NCBI GenBank assembly: GCA_946811185.2
Contig: OX328108.1
Coordinates: forward strand, 22,515,239 to 22,579,238
Source of the DNA: Hippopus hippopus
Taxonomy: Eukaryota > Mollusca > Bivalvia > Cardiida > Cardiidae
Direction: 5' to 3'
DNA length: 64,000 nt
A program made the translations under genes and the position numbers. This document shows positions 27,726-40,200 of this stretch, one piece after another (the stretch's first letter is position 1; each line of letters starts with the position of its first letter). Below the pieces are notes generated by a model. That model was not told where the DNA came from. It saw only the letters and a list, made by a program, of their open reading frames with translations, and did no database searches.

Positions 27726-27937
27726 TTAACCCTTAGGCTGCTAAGCGCGACTCAAGGACCTTTGGCGGACAGTGTAGATCAAGATCAGACTGCACAGAAC
27801 GTGCAGTCTGATCTTGGATCTACACTGTCCGATAAGGAAATATCTTTCTCCTAAAATATTTTTGAAATAGCAAAATTTGGGCTTTTACTATAAGCTTGAA
27901 AGTTTCATTTTCACTTACTTAGCAGGATAAGAGTTAA
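27726..27937 (+). mobile_element. Full-length MITE, GTGCAGTCTGATCTTG family (212 bp)
   Basis: Starts TTAACCCTTAGGCTGCTAAG and ends TTAGCAGGATAAGAGTTAA, giving imperfect terminal inverted repeats. The centre is a long hairpin, AGATCAAGATCAGACTGCAC and its inverse, between GGACAGTGTA and CACTGTCC. Other full copies are 38331-38542 (+), 40722-40930 (+), 39357-39570 (-), 45903-46319 (-, interrupted) and 49156-49333 (+, hairpin deleted). Confidence 0.75.
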
Positions 27938-28118
27938 GGGAGTTAGTAAGCTCTTTACCAAACGATAAAATCTTAGACTGAAAAATACAGATTTTCAGAC
28001 GACGCTGCCTCCCCAGATCTAAAAGTTGAAGATGATGTATTTGAGTTAGAAATTATGGTATCACATTAAATATGTATCCTGCTTCCCCACAATTGAACCT
28101 TGTTTAGTCCTCCAATAA

Positions 28119-28223
28119 TTACAAATGAGTAACTGTTTCTCTCTTCTCTCGTCTATTCGATATGAGAATAGATACAGGGTGGATGAAGGTTGTTAAACAC
28201 AGGCATAACACAAAAATGTTCAC
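28119..28223 (-). CDS. SLC43-like last coding exon
   Basis: Acceptor TTTTCTTTTTTAG, then 35 codons ending TAA (28119-28121). Encodes VNIFVLCLCLTTFIHPVSIL, the last helix with the family's HP motif, and a short basic tail (SNRREKRETVTHL). Joins in phase 0 to the exon ending at 30628. Confidence 0.8.
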   Translation of the reverse strand: MNIFVLCLCLTTFIHPVSILISNRREKRETVTHL

Positions 28224-31200
28224 CTAAAAAAGAAAAAATAGTGCCATCAGTGGTAAAGTCTGTTTTGTGGTACAGCAGTATCCGAGAAGGAGAAAAAAGT
28301 ATATTTGGCGGATTGGTGTGCTTATTACGGAGTATCAAGAGGTAGAGAAAAAACTAAAAACTTCGATTATCAACAGTATAAAAACTGAATATGAGAAGTG
28401 ATCTGGGAAGAGGGGGTTCGATGTTTTATACTAAGCAAGTCATTATTTAACATGGATAAATTTTGTATTACCCCTTATCCTGCTAAATAAGTGAATTGAA
28501 ACTTTCAAGCCGATAGTAAAAACCCTAATTTTGCTATTTCAAAGGTATTTTATGGGGAAATATATACAGTTTATTTCATCAGCTTGTGGTTAATATGGGG
28601 AAATATTTGCCGAAAAAGGGAAAGGTATGCGAAAATAATGAGTGCCGTAATGCACGAGTTATTTTCGCGGACCTTTCCCTTTTGAGGCAAATATTTCCCC
28701 ATATTAACCACAAGCTGATGAAATAAATTATATATTATATTTCCTCTGATTATTTTGTCAACGAATGCCACTTTTAAAACTTAAAAACTTAAAAAACTTA
28801 AAAAAAGTAGTTCCAGATTTTCGGCAGGAGGAAAATATTCACTGTGACGGGGAAATAATTCCCCCCAGCTTAAATTACGACATTTCTTTACCCATAACAT
28901 TTCTAAAAATAGACACATGAAATATAATATAGCTTCTTATTTCACATCTACATTTTAACGTCCAATGAAATCGCTTTATCACTACCACGTGAGTGCTGAA
29001 TATCTTATTCCATATTGGACGCTGTAGAGTCCATTATGGATTTTTCAGAACGAGGCAAGAGTCCAATATGGATTTTTCAAAACGAGGCTTGAGTCCCGAA
29101 TATCGATATTTGACCTGAAGTGCTGTCTACCGAAGTCCGTTGTCAAAAAAGCAATTTCAACATCCTCTTTTGATATGTTTTGATTTTTTTTATTATTATT
29201 ATTATTTAAACTGAAATGGCCCTATACTTGTCGTTTACTTTAAAGTCAATATGGAACTGTGAAATGAAGAGGTCATTTAACATCCGACTAAATCATGAGT
29301 ACACTAGTCCTAGGACATGTAGAAAATTGATTCTCAGCGAAAAGTTTTGGCCCAGGTCAGCCTGCGCGGACTGCGCAGGCTGACCTGAGTCGATACTTTT
29401 CGCAGATGCATTAAGCCCCCTTTTCATAGAGCATGGCTCATATGTATTCGATAAGTCAAAAGTCGCCAAGTCCCGGTAGCTCAGTCGGTAGCGCACAGGA
29501 CTTGAGAACAGAGGGTCGCTGATTCGATTCCCGGCTCGGCCAATTTCTTTCCGAAGATTGATGATAGTCATTGTGACAGAAATCATTCATCTCTGACCGC
29601 TGACCTTTGCTTCGACAATGGTTACTTGGGAAGGCAGCCAGTGGCTTGGAAAGATTATTGTACGGAGTGCTGGTAAGAGAAGCTCCAGGAAAGCATGGAT
29701 AGGTGCACTGGCCGCAGCAATATAGTTGAAATAATGTTGAAAACGGTGTTAAACATACAAGCAACCAAACAATTAAGTTAAAAGTCATTGGTATTTCAGT
29801 CAGGCGACAACAACATCTGCCAATCAAAATTACTTCGGTACAAAGATTCAAGGCAATGCACACTCAAACATACTAGGTTTTGAAAATATTGAAAAATTAC
29901 AAAAGTCATCTTAAAAAGAGATTCAGTTTCTTTGCACGGCGACCTTCACCTAGCTTGGTGGGTATCATTCTTTGGTCATTTATGTGTGGGCGCTCAATGA
30001 AATAAAACATCGCCATGCGTTGTCTGAGCATGTCATATTCTTCGAAGATTCGACCTGTCTGCTATGAAGCATCACCCATCCCCCGAATATTCGGGAAAAG
30101 TAGGGCTTACAGTGAAGCTACTCGTATTAGCCTATTACCCAAGCACGTAGGGGCTGTTTTAATAAATGGCCGATGCATAGGTTACATGCTAGCCGATCAC
30201 AGGAGAATGAATCGCACCAGGTAGTGTTTTATTGAGTAAACGTTTATTTCAGTTTGAAATTCAAAGTAACGGTTGTTGTTTTGAAAAGTAGTCCGGTTCT
30301 GTACCCAGAATGCACATATTAGATAGATGTGTATTTGTAGAATGCCATCTAGCGGGAGATAATGCATCGCCATGCTCTGGCACATGGGGGCTTATTGCAT
30401 CTTCGTGTTGCATCACACCAAGCAAGTCATCACATGATCATTGATCAATAAAGTCCATTTTGTCCAACACCCGAATGCATCATGAGGTAAACTTGTCCTT
30501 GGATATGCAGAAAATTGACAAATAGCAAAAAGTTTCGCGGACTACGTAGGCTGACCTGGGCCGATACTTTTTGCAAATGCATTAAGCCCCCTTTTCACAT
30601 AGCATGGTTCAAATATAAATGACTCACATGAACCCCAGCTCCGTCATATGCCAACGACCACTGGTACAGGGCATACTGGATCAGTGAAAAAATGTTTGCA
30701 ATCACAAACCGGGTACCATAGATTGTGCCGTAGATTGAGGCTGGAAACCTGAAATTAAAGTTTTTGGGGTTCTTTTAAAAAAAAAAATTGCCATTGGTCC
30801 GTATTCACCCACCAGTCTCTTGAACGTTCTTAGTCTTATTCTCCAAGATTTTCTAAATTTGAAAGTAACACAACTTTTGTTTGGCCAAACCAAATGGTTT
30901 AGCTAATCAGAAGCTGTGTTACTTTCAGAATAAGATTAAGAATGTTCCTAAGAATGGCTGGTGAATACGGACCCTGCTTACCGATAAAATTGGTTCCAAT
31001 CACTTAATCTCTCAAAGCCACTTACAAGGTCTGTTTCCTAAGATACAAACCTTGATTCAATGTCACTTATCTCTTTACATCGCACTCAGTAAAATCTGAA
31101 TAGCTAAAACATAAAGTAATTCAATCAAATTCGGAATATTCGCTGCATTTGTTTCTGACAAACTTTGCATGAAGATTTATGCTACATTTTTCTAAAGTCA

Positions 31201-34200
31201 TGGGTCTTGATTTTCTGCGCACTTCGTTTTACTTCTAATCATAAAAGATAATCATTGAAAAATTTATAATTATATGAGCCATGCTCTGTGAAAAGGGGGC
31301 TTAATGCACTTGCGAAAAGTATCGGCCCATATCACCCTGCGCAATCCGCGCAGGCTGACTTGGGCCGAAACTTTTCGCTATCTCCATTTTTTTTTTCATG
31401 TCAAAGGATAGATCTACCTCATGATTCAGTCGGTTGTTTGTCAAAATGGATTTTATGGATCAGTAATTAGATGATGCCTTGCCTGGTATAATGCATCGAG
31501 TAGATGCATTAAGCCTCCTTTTGCCAGAGCATGGCTCATATATATTTTTTTCTCGAACGATTGAACATACTTTCGATGAAATCAAATCACAAATCATGTA
31601 ATCAAAATTATCATGTTTTATAATTTCATGGGGACCACCATTCAAACATATTTCAGGTCGTGGACTCTTCTTGACTATCAATGTCCCAGGTTACTGTGAA
31701 CATTGTAAAAAATACGATACCTTTTTTTTTTTAACAGCACTTCGTAGTTATTGTCTATCGTTTACAGCAGGGTAATAGCGTGAACTTCCACACATAAACA
31801 AACTTCATGTAAGAAATTCTGATAAACAATTAAAATATCGTTAGCTGATACATGTAATTAAATTGGGACAGTGATAAATGTCAACCGAAGTGATTTTAAT
31901 TTAATAAACTGACAGGTTTGACAGATGAAATCTTTCTACCTTGTTTCGAATTGATTTGACATATGAAATTAATTAATCCAAGGCCTAGTGCAAATCTACT
32001 ACCTTTTGACTGCCATGTTGTAACAAAAATGATTATACTCCTCCTTTGAAAGTTATTAAAGTTTGGGATGTATTTGCAGATTACCAGATCAACTACTACG
32101 CATTTTGGTTATGTCTGGACTACATTTTATGGAGATTGCAATGTACCTGTTTCTAAACCCTGTCACCATCATAGACAAAAATACGGGCTTTGGCATTGAT
32201 TAAGACAAAACTGCACAGAACGTGCAGTCTGATCTTTGATCAATACCGTGCGCTTGTTTAGTCAAGACTGTAAAAGAAAAAACTTTCTCATGTTATGTGT
32301 AATGTGTTTTCAACCATGAAAAAAGATCAAGTTCATATATCTGGCGCTAAAAGAACCCCCCACCCCACCTTAAAAACCTTAAAAACCGATTACTTAATTT
32401 ACACCACTGGAAAAGACGGGATCCGTTTATACCATCAAGATATAACGTAACACTTAAGAAATCTATCATGTGTCTGATGCATGAGTGCACTTTGTTTCCA
32501 GACATTGTAGACCAAAGACCTTTCTGCCAAAATACCTAACAAAAATTTGGACAGTATAAACCCAAAGAATGGCCTTAGCTTGTGACCTGAAAGTCCGGAG
32601 TTTTAACAATTCTGACACAAAGAAAGTTATCGAAAACATTGTAAGAAAAGAAGACAATGCTGGAAACCAACATGCATTTTCTCCTTTTCCCCAAATGTTT
32701 TCTATCCTATCAAAGTCAAGCTTCATCAGTGTAGTCGCCTTCATTTGTCGTCTGCAAATTAGACAATTCTGAATTTTGTCCACATGGAAGATTCGTGGCG
32801 GGTGTTAGCATAAGAGTTGACTTCCATATCAACAAAGAAGGTTTAAGACCCTTTTAGCATAAGTGTTGACGTACATGTTCATGAGGAAGGTTTAGGACGA
32901 CTGTTAGCATATGCGTTGATTTATATAACCATGAGGAAGGTTTATGGCCGCTGTTACCATAAAAGTTGACTTACTAGTCCACCGAGAAGGTTACGCAACA
33001 GCATAAAAGGTGACTTACATGTCTGCGAAGAAGATTTAGGCCTGTTCTTAGCATGGTGACTGACTTAAGTATTAACAGGAAACGTTTCAACAAAAGAGGT
33101 GTTCAAGATTGCTGTTAACATAAAAATTACGTATACATGTATGTCTACAAGAAAGATTTAAACTGGTGTTAGCATTGCAGTTAACTTTCATGACCACAAG
33201 AAAAGTTTAAGACTGCTCTTTGCATAAGAGTTGACTTACATGTCCATAATGAAGGTTTCGGAGTACTGTAGCATAGGAAGTAACGCACATAGGCACATGG
33301 AAGGTTTACGTGTAAGCATAAAAGTTGAATTAAATGTCCACGTGGAAGGTTTAAGACAGCTGATACGAATAAGAGTTGACTTACATGTCCGGAAGGAAGA
33401 CTTAACATCGATGTTAGCATAAGAAATGACTTACATGTCAACAGTGAGAGATTACGAATGTAAGCATTAGAGTTGACTAACATGTCCACCGGGAAGCTTA
33501 AGGAATACTGTTAGCGTGAGATGACTTACAGGTTTAGGACTGCTGTTAAATTAAAAGCTGACTAACATGTCCGAAAGGAGGGTTTAAGAATGCCTTTAGC
33601 GTGTGAGTTGACTTAAATGTCTACAAGGAGGATTAAAGATTAGAGTTGACTGACAAGTCCACAATAAAGGTTTAAAACTACTCCTAGCATGAGAATCGAC
33701 TTACATTTCCACGGGGAAGGTTTAAGACTATTGTTACCATAAGAGTTAACTTACAGGTTCACCAGGAAGGTTTAGGAGCGTTGTTCGTAGGAGAGTTGAC
33801 TTACATGTCCAAAAGGAAGGATTAAGAGTGCAGTTAGCATAAGAGTTGAATTTTATGTCTGTAAAAATGTTCAAGACTGCTATTCTCCTAAAAGTTGACT
33901 TACATGTCCACAAGGAAGGTATTTCCCACGGTTGTTAACAAAGACCGGAAGAATGTAAAGATAATCGTTAACGGATAAAGTACCGCCTCGTCCTTGACGA
34001 ACACAAGACTTGAGAGGACCACGGATACGATACATGTCGTAACAAGGGGAGAAACAGAGGACATCACTCGTCGTTTCTTTACGTTCTCAATATCTGTAAT
34101 TATAAACCATATTGATAAGGGGTTAAAAGAGCATTGCGTTCAACAAACATGACACTTGACTTGACTATGGTTTCAGTATACGCTGGAACGAAGGGACAAA

Positions 34201-37200
34201 CAAGTGACGTATCACAATGGCGATCTCGTACACTCAGTTCAATCTATCACGAGAACGCCTGTTTATATGTCCTTAATGTCTATAATCACATTTTCCATCA
34301 TCTAGTTGGGAGTTTTATTTCATCCATATGAGGCATTCATTATGAGAGAACCATAGACAAAATACAGTTTGTAAATGGACGGGGCAGCATTTCGAAAAAT
34401 ATGTATTTCTTTGTATTTGCAGTCACAACTGAAATGTGCGGATGAAAGACCTTCTTGTCTTGAGCAAATAACAAGTTTTGCCACTGGAAACATACATTTT
34501 TGGAAAAAGGAACACAGAAAGGGTATCACATGGTGTTTCTTCGCAATCTACGTGTTCACCATCCATGCTTTCCTCTGGTGCTTTTATTCATCAGTGCTTC
34601 GCACAATATTCTTCTTGAGCCACGGCTGCTGTCGCACAAGATCGTCGTCGAAAACTTATCACTTGTTAAAGAACAATGAATCCTGTCGCAATAACCATCA
34701 TTAATCCTCAGAAAGGTATTGGTTGTGCTGAAGATTCGAACAAGCGACCCATAGTGTCAAGCCCTGTACTTTACCGACTGAGCTTTCGGGCTGGGCGGAA
34801 CGGTATTAACCTCCGAGTAAATATGGTAAACCAGCTGCAATATGACTAAAATCAATATTGTTGAAAAAGAACCTAGGCTCAAATGATCAAAAGCTATCAA
34901 AAGACATTGTGTAAATACGAGTAATAACTCACTGGAAAAGAATCGTCTCTGCCAGTCATATAAAACTCCAACCAGGATGCAGGTCAAGATTCCCATGGCC
35001 ATTGAGTAGGATAAGATATCAGTAAAGTAACTCACTGAAACAGACATATAGAAATAAATATATATCAAGGACCTCGACCTCGAGGCTGGTTCATGGTGAA
35101 ATTAACATTGACCATGTCCAACAAAAATTTAAACATGTTGTACATCCGACTGATAACTCTAAACACATCGAGGCGAGTAAGAAGTCCATCATTTGTGTCA
35201 TATTGGTTTAAATTCATTTTCAAAGACTGACTATCTCATTGGCTGAGACAACCAGTCAGATTGCTAATCTTAGAATTTAGATTTTAATTAAACGACCAGA
35301 GAATAAAACATAAGTTCTACATTGTTTGCAAAAGTGCATGTATACTATAACGATGTTCTTGGTGCAGTCACACATCAAAGGTAATAAATGTAGTCATGAC
35401 CTTCATTTTTCGACTCCAGGACCTGTATTCAACAGTCATTGTTGATATCATTCTTAGTCTGATTCTCAAGGATACTCTAGATTTCAAAGCAAACAAATTA
35501 CTGATTGACTAAATCAAATGGTCTAGTTAAACAGAAATTGCCTTACTTTCCAGATCTAGAATAAGACTAATGTTGAGTGCAATTTAGAATTACCCTGCAG
35601 TGCTTTTTGCAAAAATAGACAGCTCGATTGTGTATTAAGGTGTCAGCTTTTTTACATGTAATGTGAAAGAGGTTGTTTATGTATGTGTTACCATACCTTT
35701 CTCGGCATCGTGGCTTGTAATATCCTCTATGAGTGGGTTAATTGTTCCGTAGAAATAGTTTGTCCTGAATCTGATAACGGTGAACCAAAGAACGTTAAAT
35801 AAATACAAGTATCCACACATGTTCCTCCTTAGCAGTCCATTTTGATTCTCGTCGTCAGACAGATCAGTGTCTTTTTCCTTTGAACCTTTTGTAGCAGACT
35901 TACCCGCATCCTTCTCAGTATCACCTTTGCGATTCTCTGTGTCTTTTTCTTTGGCACTGACTACTCCATTTTCTTTCTTCATGTCTTCGTTGATTTGACT
36001 AATACCATTAACATTACTATGTGAACCATTCAGTACAAAGCCATTGTTGACTATGCCATCGTTGTCTGAGCTGATCTTGCCCACTTTGACAATGGAAACG
36101 TGGTTTAGTATATGAGGGAAAGGTCTGGTTGTTTCTTTTTCTTCATTTGAAATATTATGTATAGTATCATTATCTCCTTTATGATCATCGTTGTTGTTTG
36201 TATTCGTCCTTTCTTGTACATGATTTGAATTGGTCTTTAGGTTACTTTTATTTTCCTGGACCCCAGATTCGTTTGTCAGTTTACTATTGTTCTCTGTTTC
36301 ATTCTTTATCTCATATTGTTTAGTCTTTTCTTTATCGTTTAAGATGTCTTTGGGATACAAGAATATAGTAGTCAAGAACGTCAAACAGGTGAATCCAAAC
36401 AGAGCGAAGTATGATACTCGGCGACTGATACCATTGTCGTATGCAATCTGGAAAACAGGCAAAACATTGACCCACCTTGCTAATAGCTACCTTGTATATT
36501 CTATTAGAATAGAGAACAAGATCTGCTTAGCCACGCTCTGCCAGGTCAATTCTTACAGCCTATGTGTTTGCATATTATTTTCAGTGAAAACGAATTGTCG
36601 CTTTTTTGGGCCAAAGGTTTATGAAAGGCTTCAGCTTCTATAACCTGGTTATAAAAGAAAAGGTATCCAACTGTATTACCTGCCGAACACAACCCTAAGT
36701 CAATTGTCAATATTTTTCACATATTTCATTACTTGAATGAAAAAAATTGTTACTTTTATCCTGTTTTGCGATAACACATCTTCAATCTGGTATTACTCGA
36801 ACAAATCGACCTGAAATTGACTTGTATGCAAAGAATAATTAGAAAGTGAATATTTTTATCATCGCGTATACTCGGACGTTACAGAAATTCTATTAACGGT
36901 AAATGTCGGGTTTGACCCTTTCGATGCCGTAGTCAAAACAAGAAAATTTCGCGAATGACATTGATCAAGATCAGACTGCACAGAAAGTGCATCATAGATT
37001 AATGTCATTCGCCACGTTTTATCCATTCAAAATCATTTTTTATTTCAGGTATATTAAGTATTCTTTAAAGACACGATAAATCTATTAGCTACATAGAGTT
37101 GACAATCGTTCACATATTTCCGCATTCAGACGACAACAGCCGAAGCTAAGTTTGGACAATAATTCAAGCGTGTAATATATGTTGATAGAGGTCATTTATT

Positions 37201-40200
37201 TCATGTCAATTTGTTCGAGTAATACATACAACGAAACAAATGGACTTATATTAAAAGAGTAATAAAGGTCGAAATTTGAAAGCTGACAAGTTTTTATCTA
37301 AAAACTGAGATAAAAATTTTAATATCGCAGTAAACAAATTGAACGAAACTAATTGGTCAATGAAATTTGAATATCAGCTTTGAAATAACGGCGTGAGCTG
37401 AAGGTGGTTTTAAACAAACAGATTCGTTCAATGTATTCATTGCAGTATTAAAATTTCTATCTCACGGTGGGAAGACAAATATATGTGCATTTCTAAAGGT
37501 TTGACTTTAACTACTCGTTCAATACTTATCAGTTTGTTCAATTCCATGTATTAGTAGGAGGATAAGGTAAAGTTAAGAGATACGTGGAAAAAAATCAAAG
37601 CTTTGAAAGCACACGTGTGGTATTTGTCAAGATGTAAATAACAATCCCCAAACCGACAAAGATTGTGTGTATCATCGCGCCAACAGAAAGCTATAGGCGG
37701 GTAAAGCTATTTTAATTAAAAAAAAAAGTATTTCCACGATCGATGACCTAACCCAGCTTATTTTAATTCGCCATTTTCAATGATATTTATAATTGCTATC
37801 GAAACACCCATATGTCTGAGACATATTGACCTTATTTGGGTTTACTTCCTTCGGTTTTGCCCAAACTACGATATTGAACTCATAGTGGCATTGTCTTCGA
37901 CAAATGGCACAAAAATAGTACTACCAAATGATAGAGAGAGGATCATGTGCGGCAAGTATTGGAGGTACGCCGTGTTTCTTTTATTAGGTTATAGAAGGCG
38001 AAGTTTGTCACAAACAAAGAGCCTTTGCCAAAAGTAATGCAATTGACTGCTGTGGACAACGCAGATATAGACCTTGATAAGCTATGCTGGATTTATATCT
38101 TTTGTTGCGAATTCAAAAGCCCAATACTAGTCATCTGATTGGAACAGACTCTGTTCTCAGCCAATCAGTAAGTTAGTCCTAGAACTTTTAATTGGCGTTG
38201 AATTTAGAATGGTTTCTGAAGACAAGACCTATATCTCGAATCTACAATGCCTGATATTTTGTGAAATATTCTTATAACCCCCCAAATCAAAAAAGTCCTA
38301 ACCCTAACGAAGTATCTTTATATAAGTGACTTAACCCTCAGGCTGCTAAGCGCAACTCACTGACCTTTTGCGGACAATGAAGATCAAGATCAGACTGCAC
38401 AGAACGTGCAGTCTGATCTTGGATCTACACTGTCCGATAAGGAAATATACTTCCCCCCAAAATTACCGTTGGAACAGCAAAATTAGGGGTTTTACTATCA
38501 GCTTGAAAGTTTCATTTAACTTATTTAGCAGGATAAGGATAAACACGTGTCATATTCTATTTCATTTGAGCCATGCTCTGGCAAAAGGGGGCTTAATGCA
38601 TCTCCGTGATCCATGGTATCAAGGAAGCCATCACACACTTATGGATCCATAATGTCCACATATTTTAACAACCGACTGAATCACGAGATAGACTGGTCCT
38701 TGGACATACACAAAATTGACCTATAGCGAAAAGTTTCGGCCCAGGTCAGCCTGCGCGGACTGCGCAGGCTGACCTGGGTCGATACTTTTCGCAGATGCAT
38801 TAAGGCCCCTTTTCACAGAGCATAGCTCATTTCTTTTGCTGTAAGAATCCACTAAGTAATAAGTGTCTACTGCCACCTGTCACCGAATGCCCAGATTTGG
38901 TATTCCGGGCTGAAAGGTTTAAATTATGCGTGGCTGAACAAGAAAGAATTGCCATCGAATGTAAATCAAGTCAGGGGAAATTTACATTTCAGTTTACAAT
39001 TTCCTTATTTGTATAAACATCCGAAAGTTATCTAACTGCTCTCCGAGGATGACCTTGTTTTTAAAGTCTCATAATAGTGCTAGTCAATTATGTAAAAGAC
39101 AGTAGTGTATTGCTTGAGTATCGACCTCTCAATTACGAGATTCAAGGCCTCGAATCCCATGATGATGGGGGTCAACCTTTGGAACAACTAACATCTAGGT
39201 GCTAGTAATAGTTGAGATTTCCAGGAAGAGTGAAGAGTTTCCCTGAGTGCCGTTCTTATAATTCTGGCTGGCAAATACAGTTTCATTTATGCAGTGCAAC
39301 AAGGCAAAAACTTGTTACCTCAGGCATACATCTTTTTTAACCTTGCAGCTGAAAGATTTACCCTTAATCTGCCAAATAAGTGAAATGAATCCTTCAAGTC
39401 CACAGTAAAAACCCAAATTTTGCTATTTCAAAAGGTAAATCTTGTGGAAAAAAGATCTCCTTATCGGACAGTGCAGATCCAAGATCAGACTGCACGTTCT
39501 GTGCAGTCTGATCTTGATCCACACTGTCCGCAAAAGGTCTGTGAGTCGCGCTTAGCAGTCCAAGGATTAAAAAGAGGTATTGCAAAGGGAGGAAATTGTC
39601 CATAACTGCCGTATTATTTTCTTTTTTTTTCGCAATGTATTCACACGAATTCATGTATTTACTCATTTTCCAGTCGACAAATTTTAGATTCTTTCAAAAT
39701 TATTTACTTATGCTGGTTACCAGCATTTTCTCCATTTCCGACCGTCTTTTCATAAAGCTCCCATTCCCAGGCCCGTAAAAAGACAGGGTCATTTGGTAAA
39801 TGGTTAAACCTTTATGAATGCTGGTTGTCCATGCCCGCCCGGGTAGTTCAGTGGATAACGTATCCGACTCGTTAAGCCCCTGTCACACTAAACTAGTTCT
39901 TAGAACGTCTTACCCCGTCCTGACATAATTTTGAGCAGGCTCAAAGTTCTGGAGCACCCTTTCCATCCTAACCCGTCCATGAAGTTCGTAAACAGATCGT
40001 AAAGGTTGCTAATTCGTCCACTCCGTCCGAAGACAGTTTAAGTCCGTTCGGCAACTACTTTCGGAACGGAGTGAGAACGAGTTTGGTGTGACGGGGGTAT
40101 AAACAGATCGCAAAAGGTTGCTCATACGTCCACTTCGTCTGAACACAGTTTAAGTCCGTTTGGAAAAAAATTTTCGGAACAGAGTGAGAACGTGTTTGGT

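Larger units (their letters stand above)
28224..30627 (-). other. SLC43-like last intron, with palindrome, SINE and MITEs
   Basis: Besides the SINE at 29472-29772 and the palindrome at 28567-28730, it holds MITE pieces at 28488-28560, 29255-29445 and 30365-30611. The last of these stops 17 bases before the exon. No further exon was recognised. Confidence 0.5.

Noticed and set aside
38400..38440. CRISPR-like repeated hairpins (AGACTGCACAGAACGTGCAG)
   Set aside because: Copies are dispersed, in both orientations and inside MITEs with terminal inverted repeats, not an array with spacers; the genome is animal.
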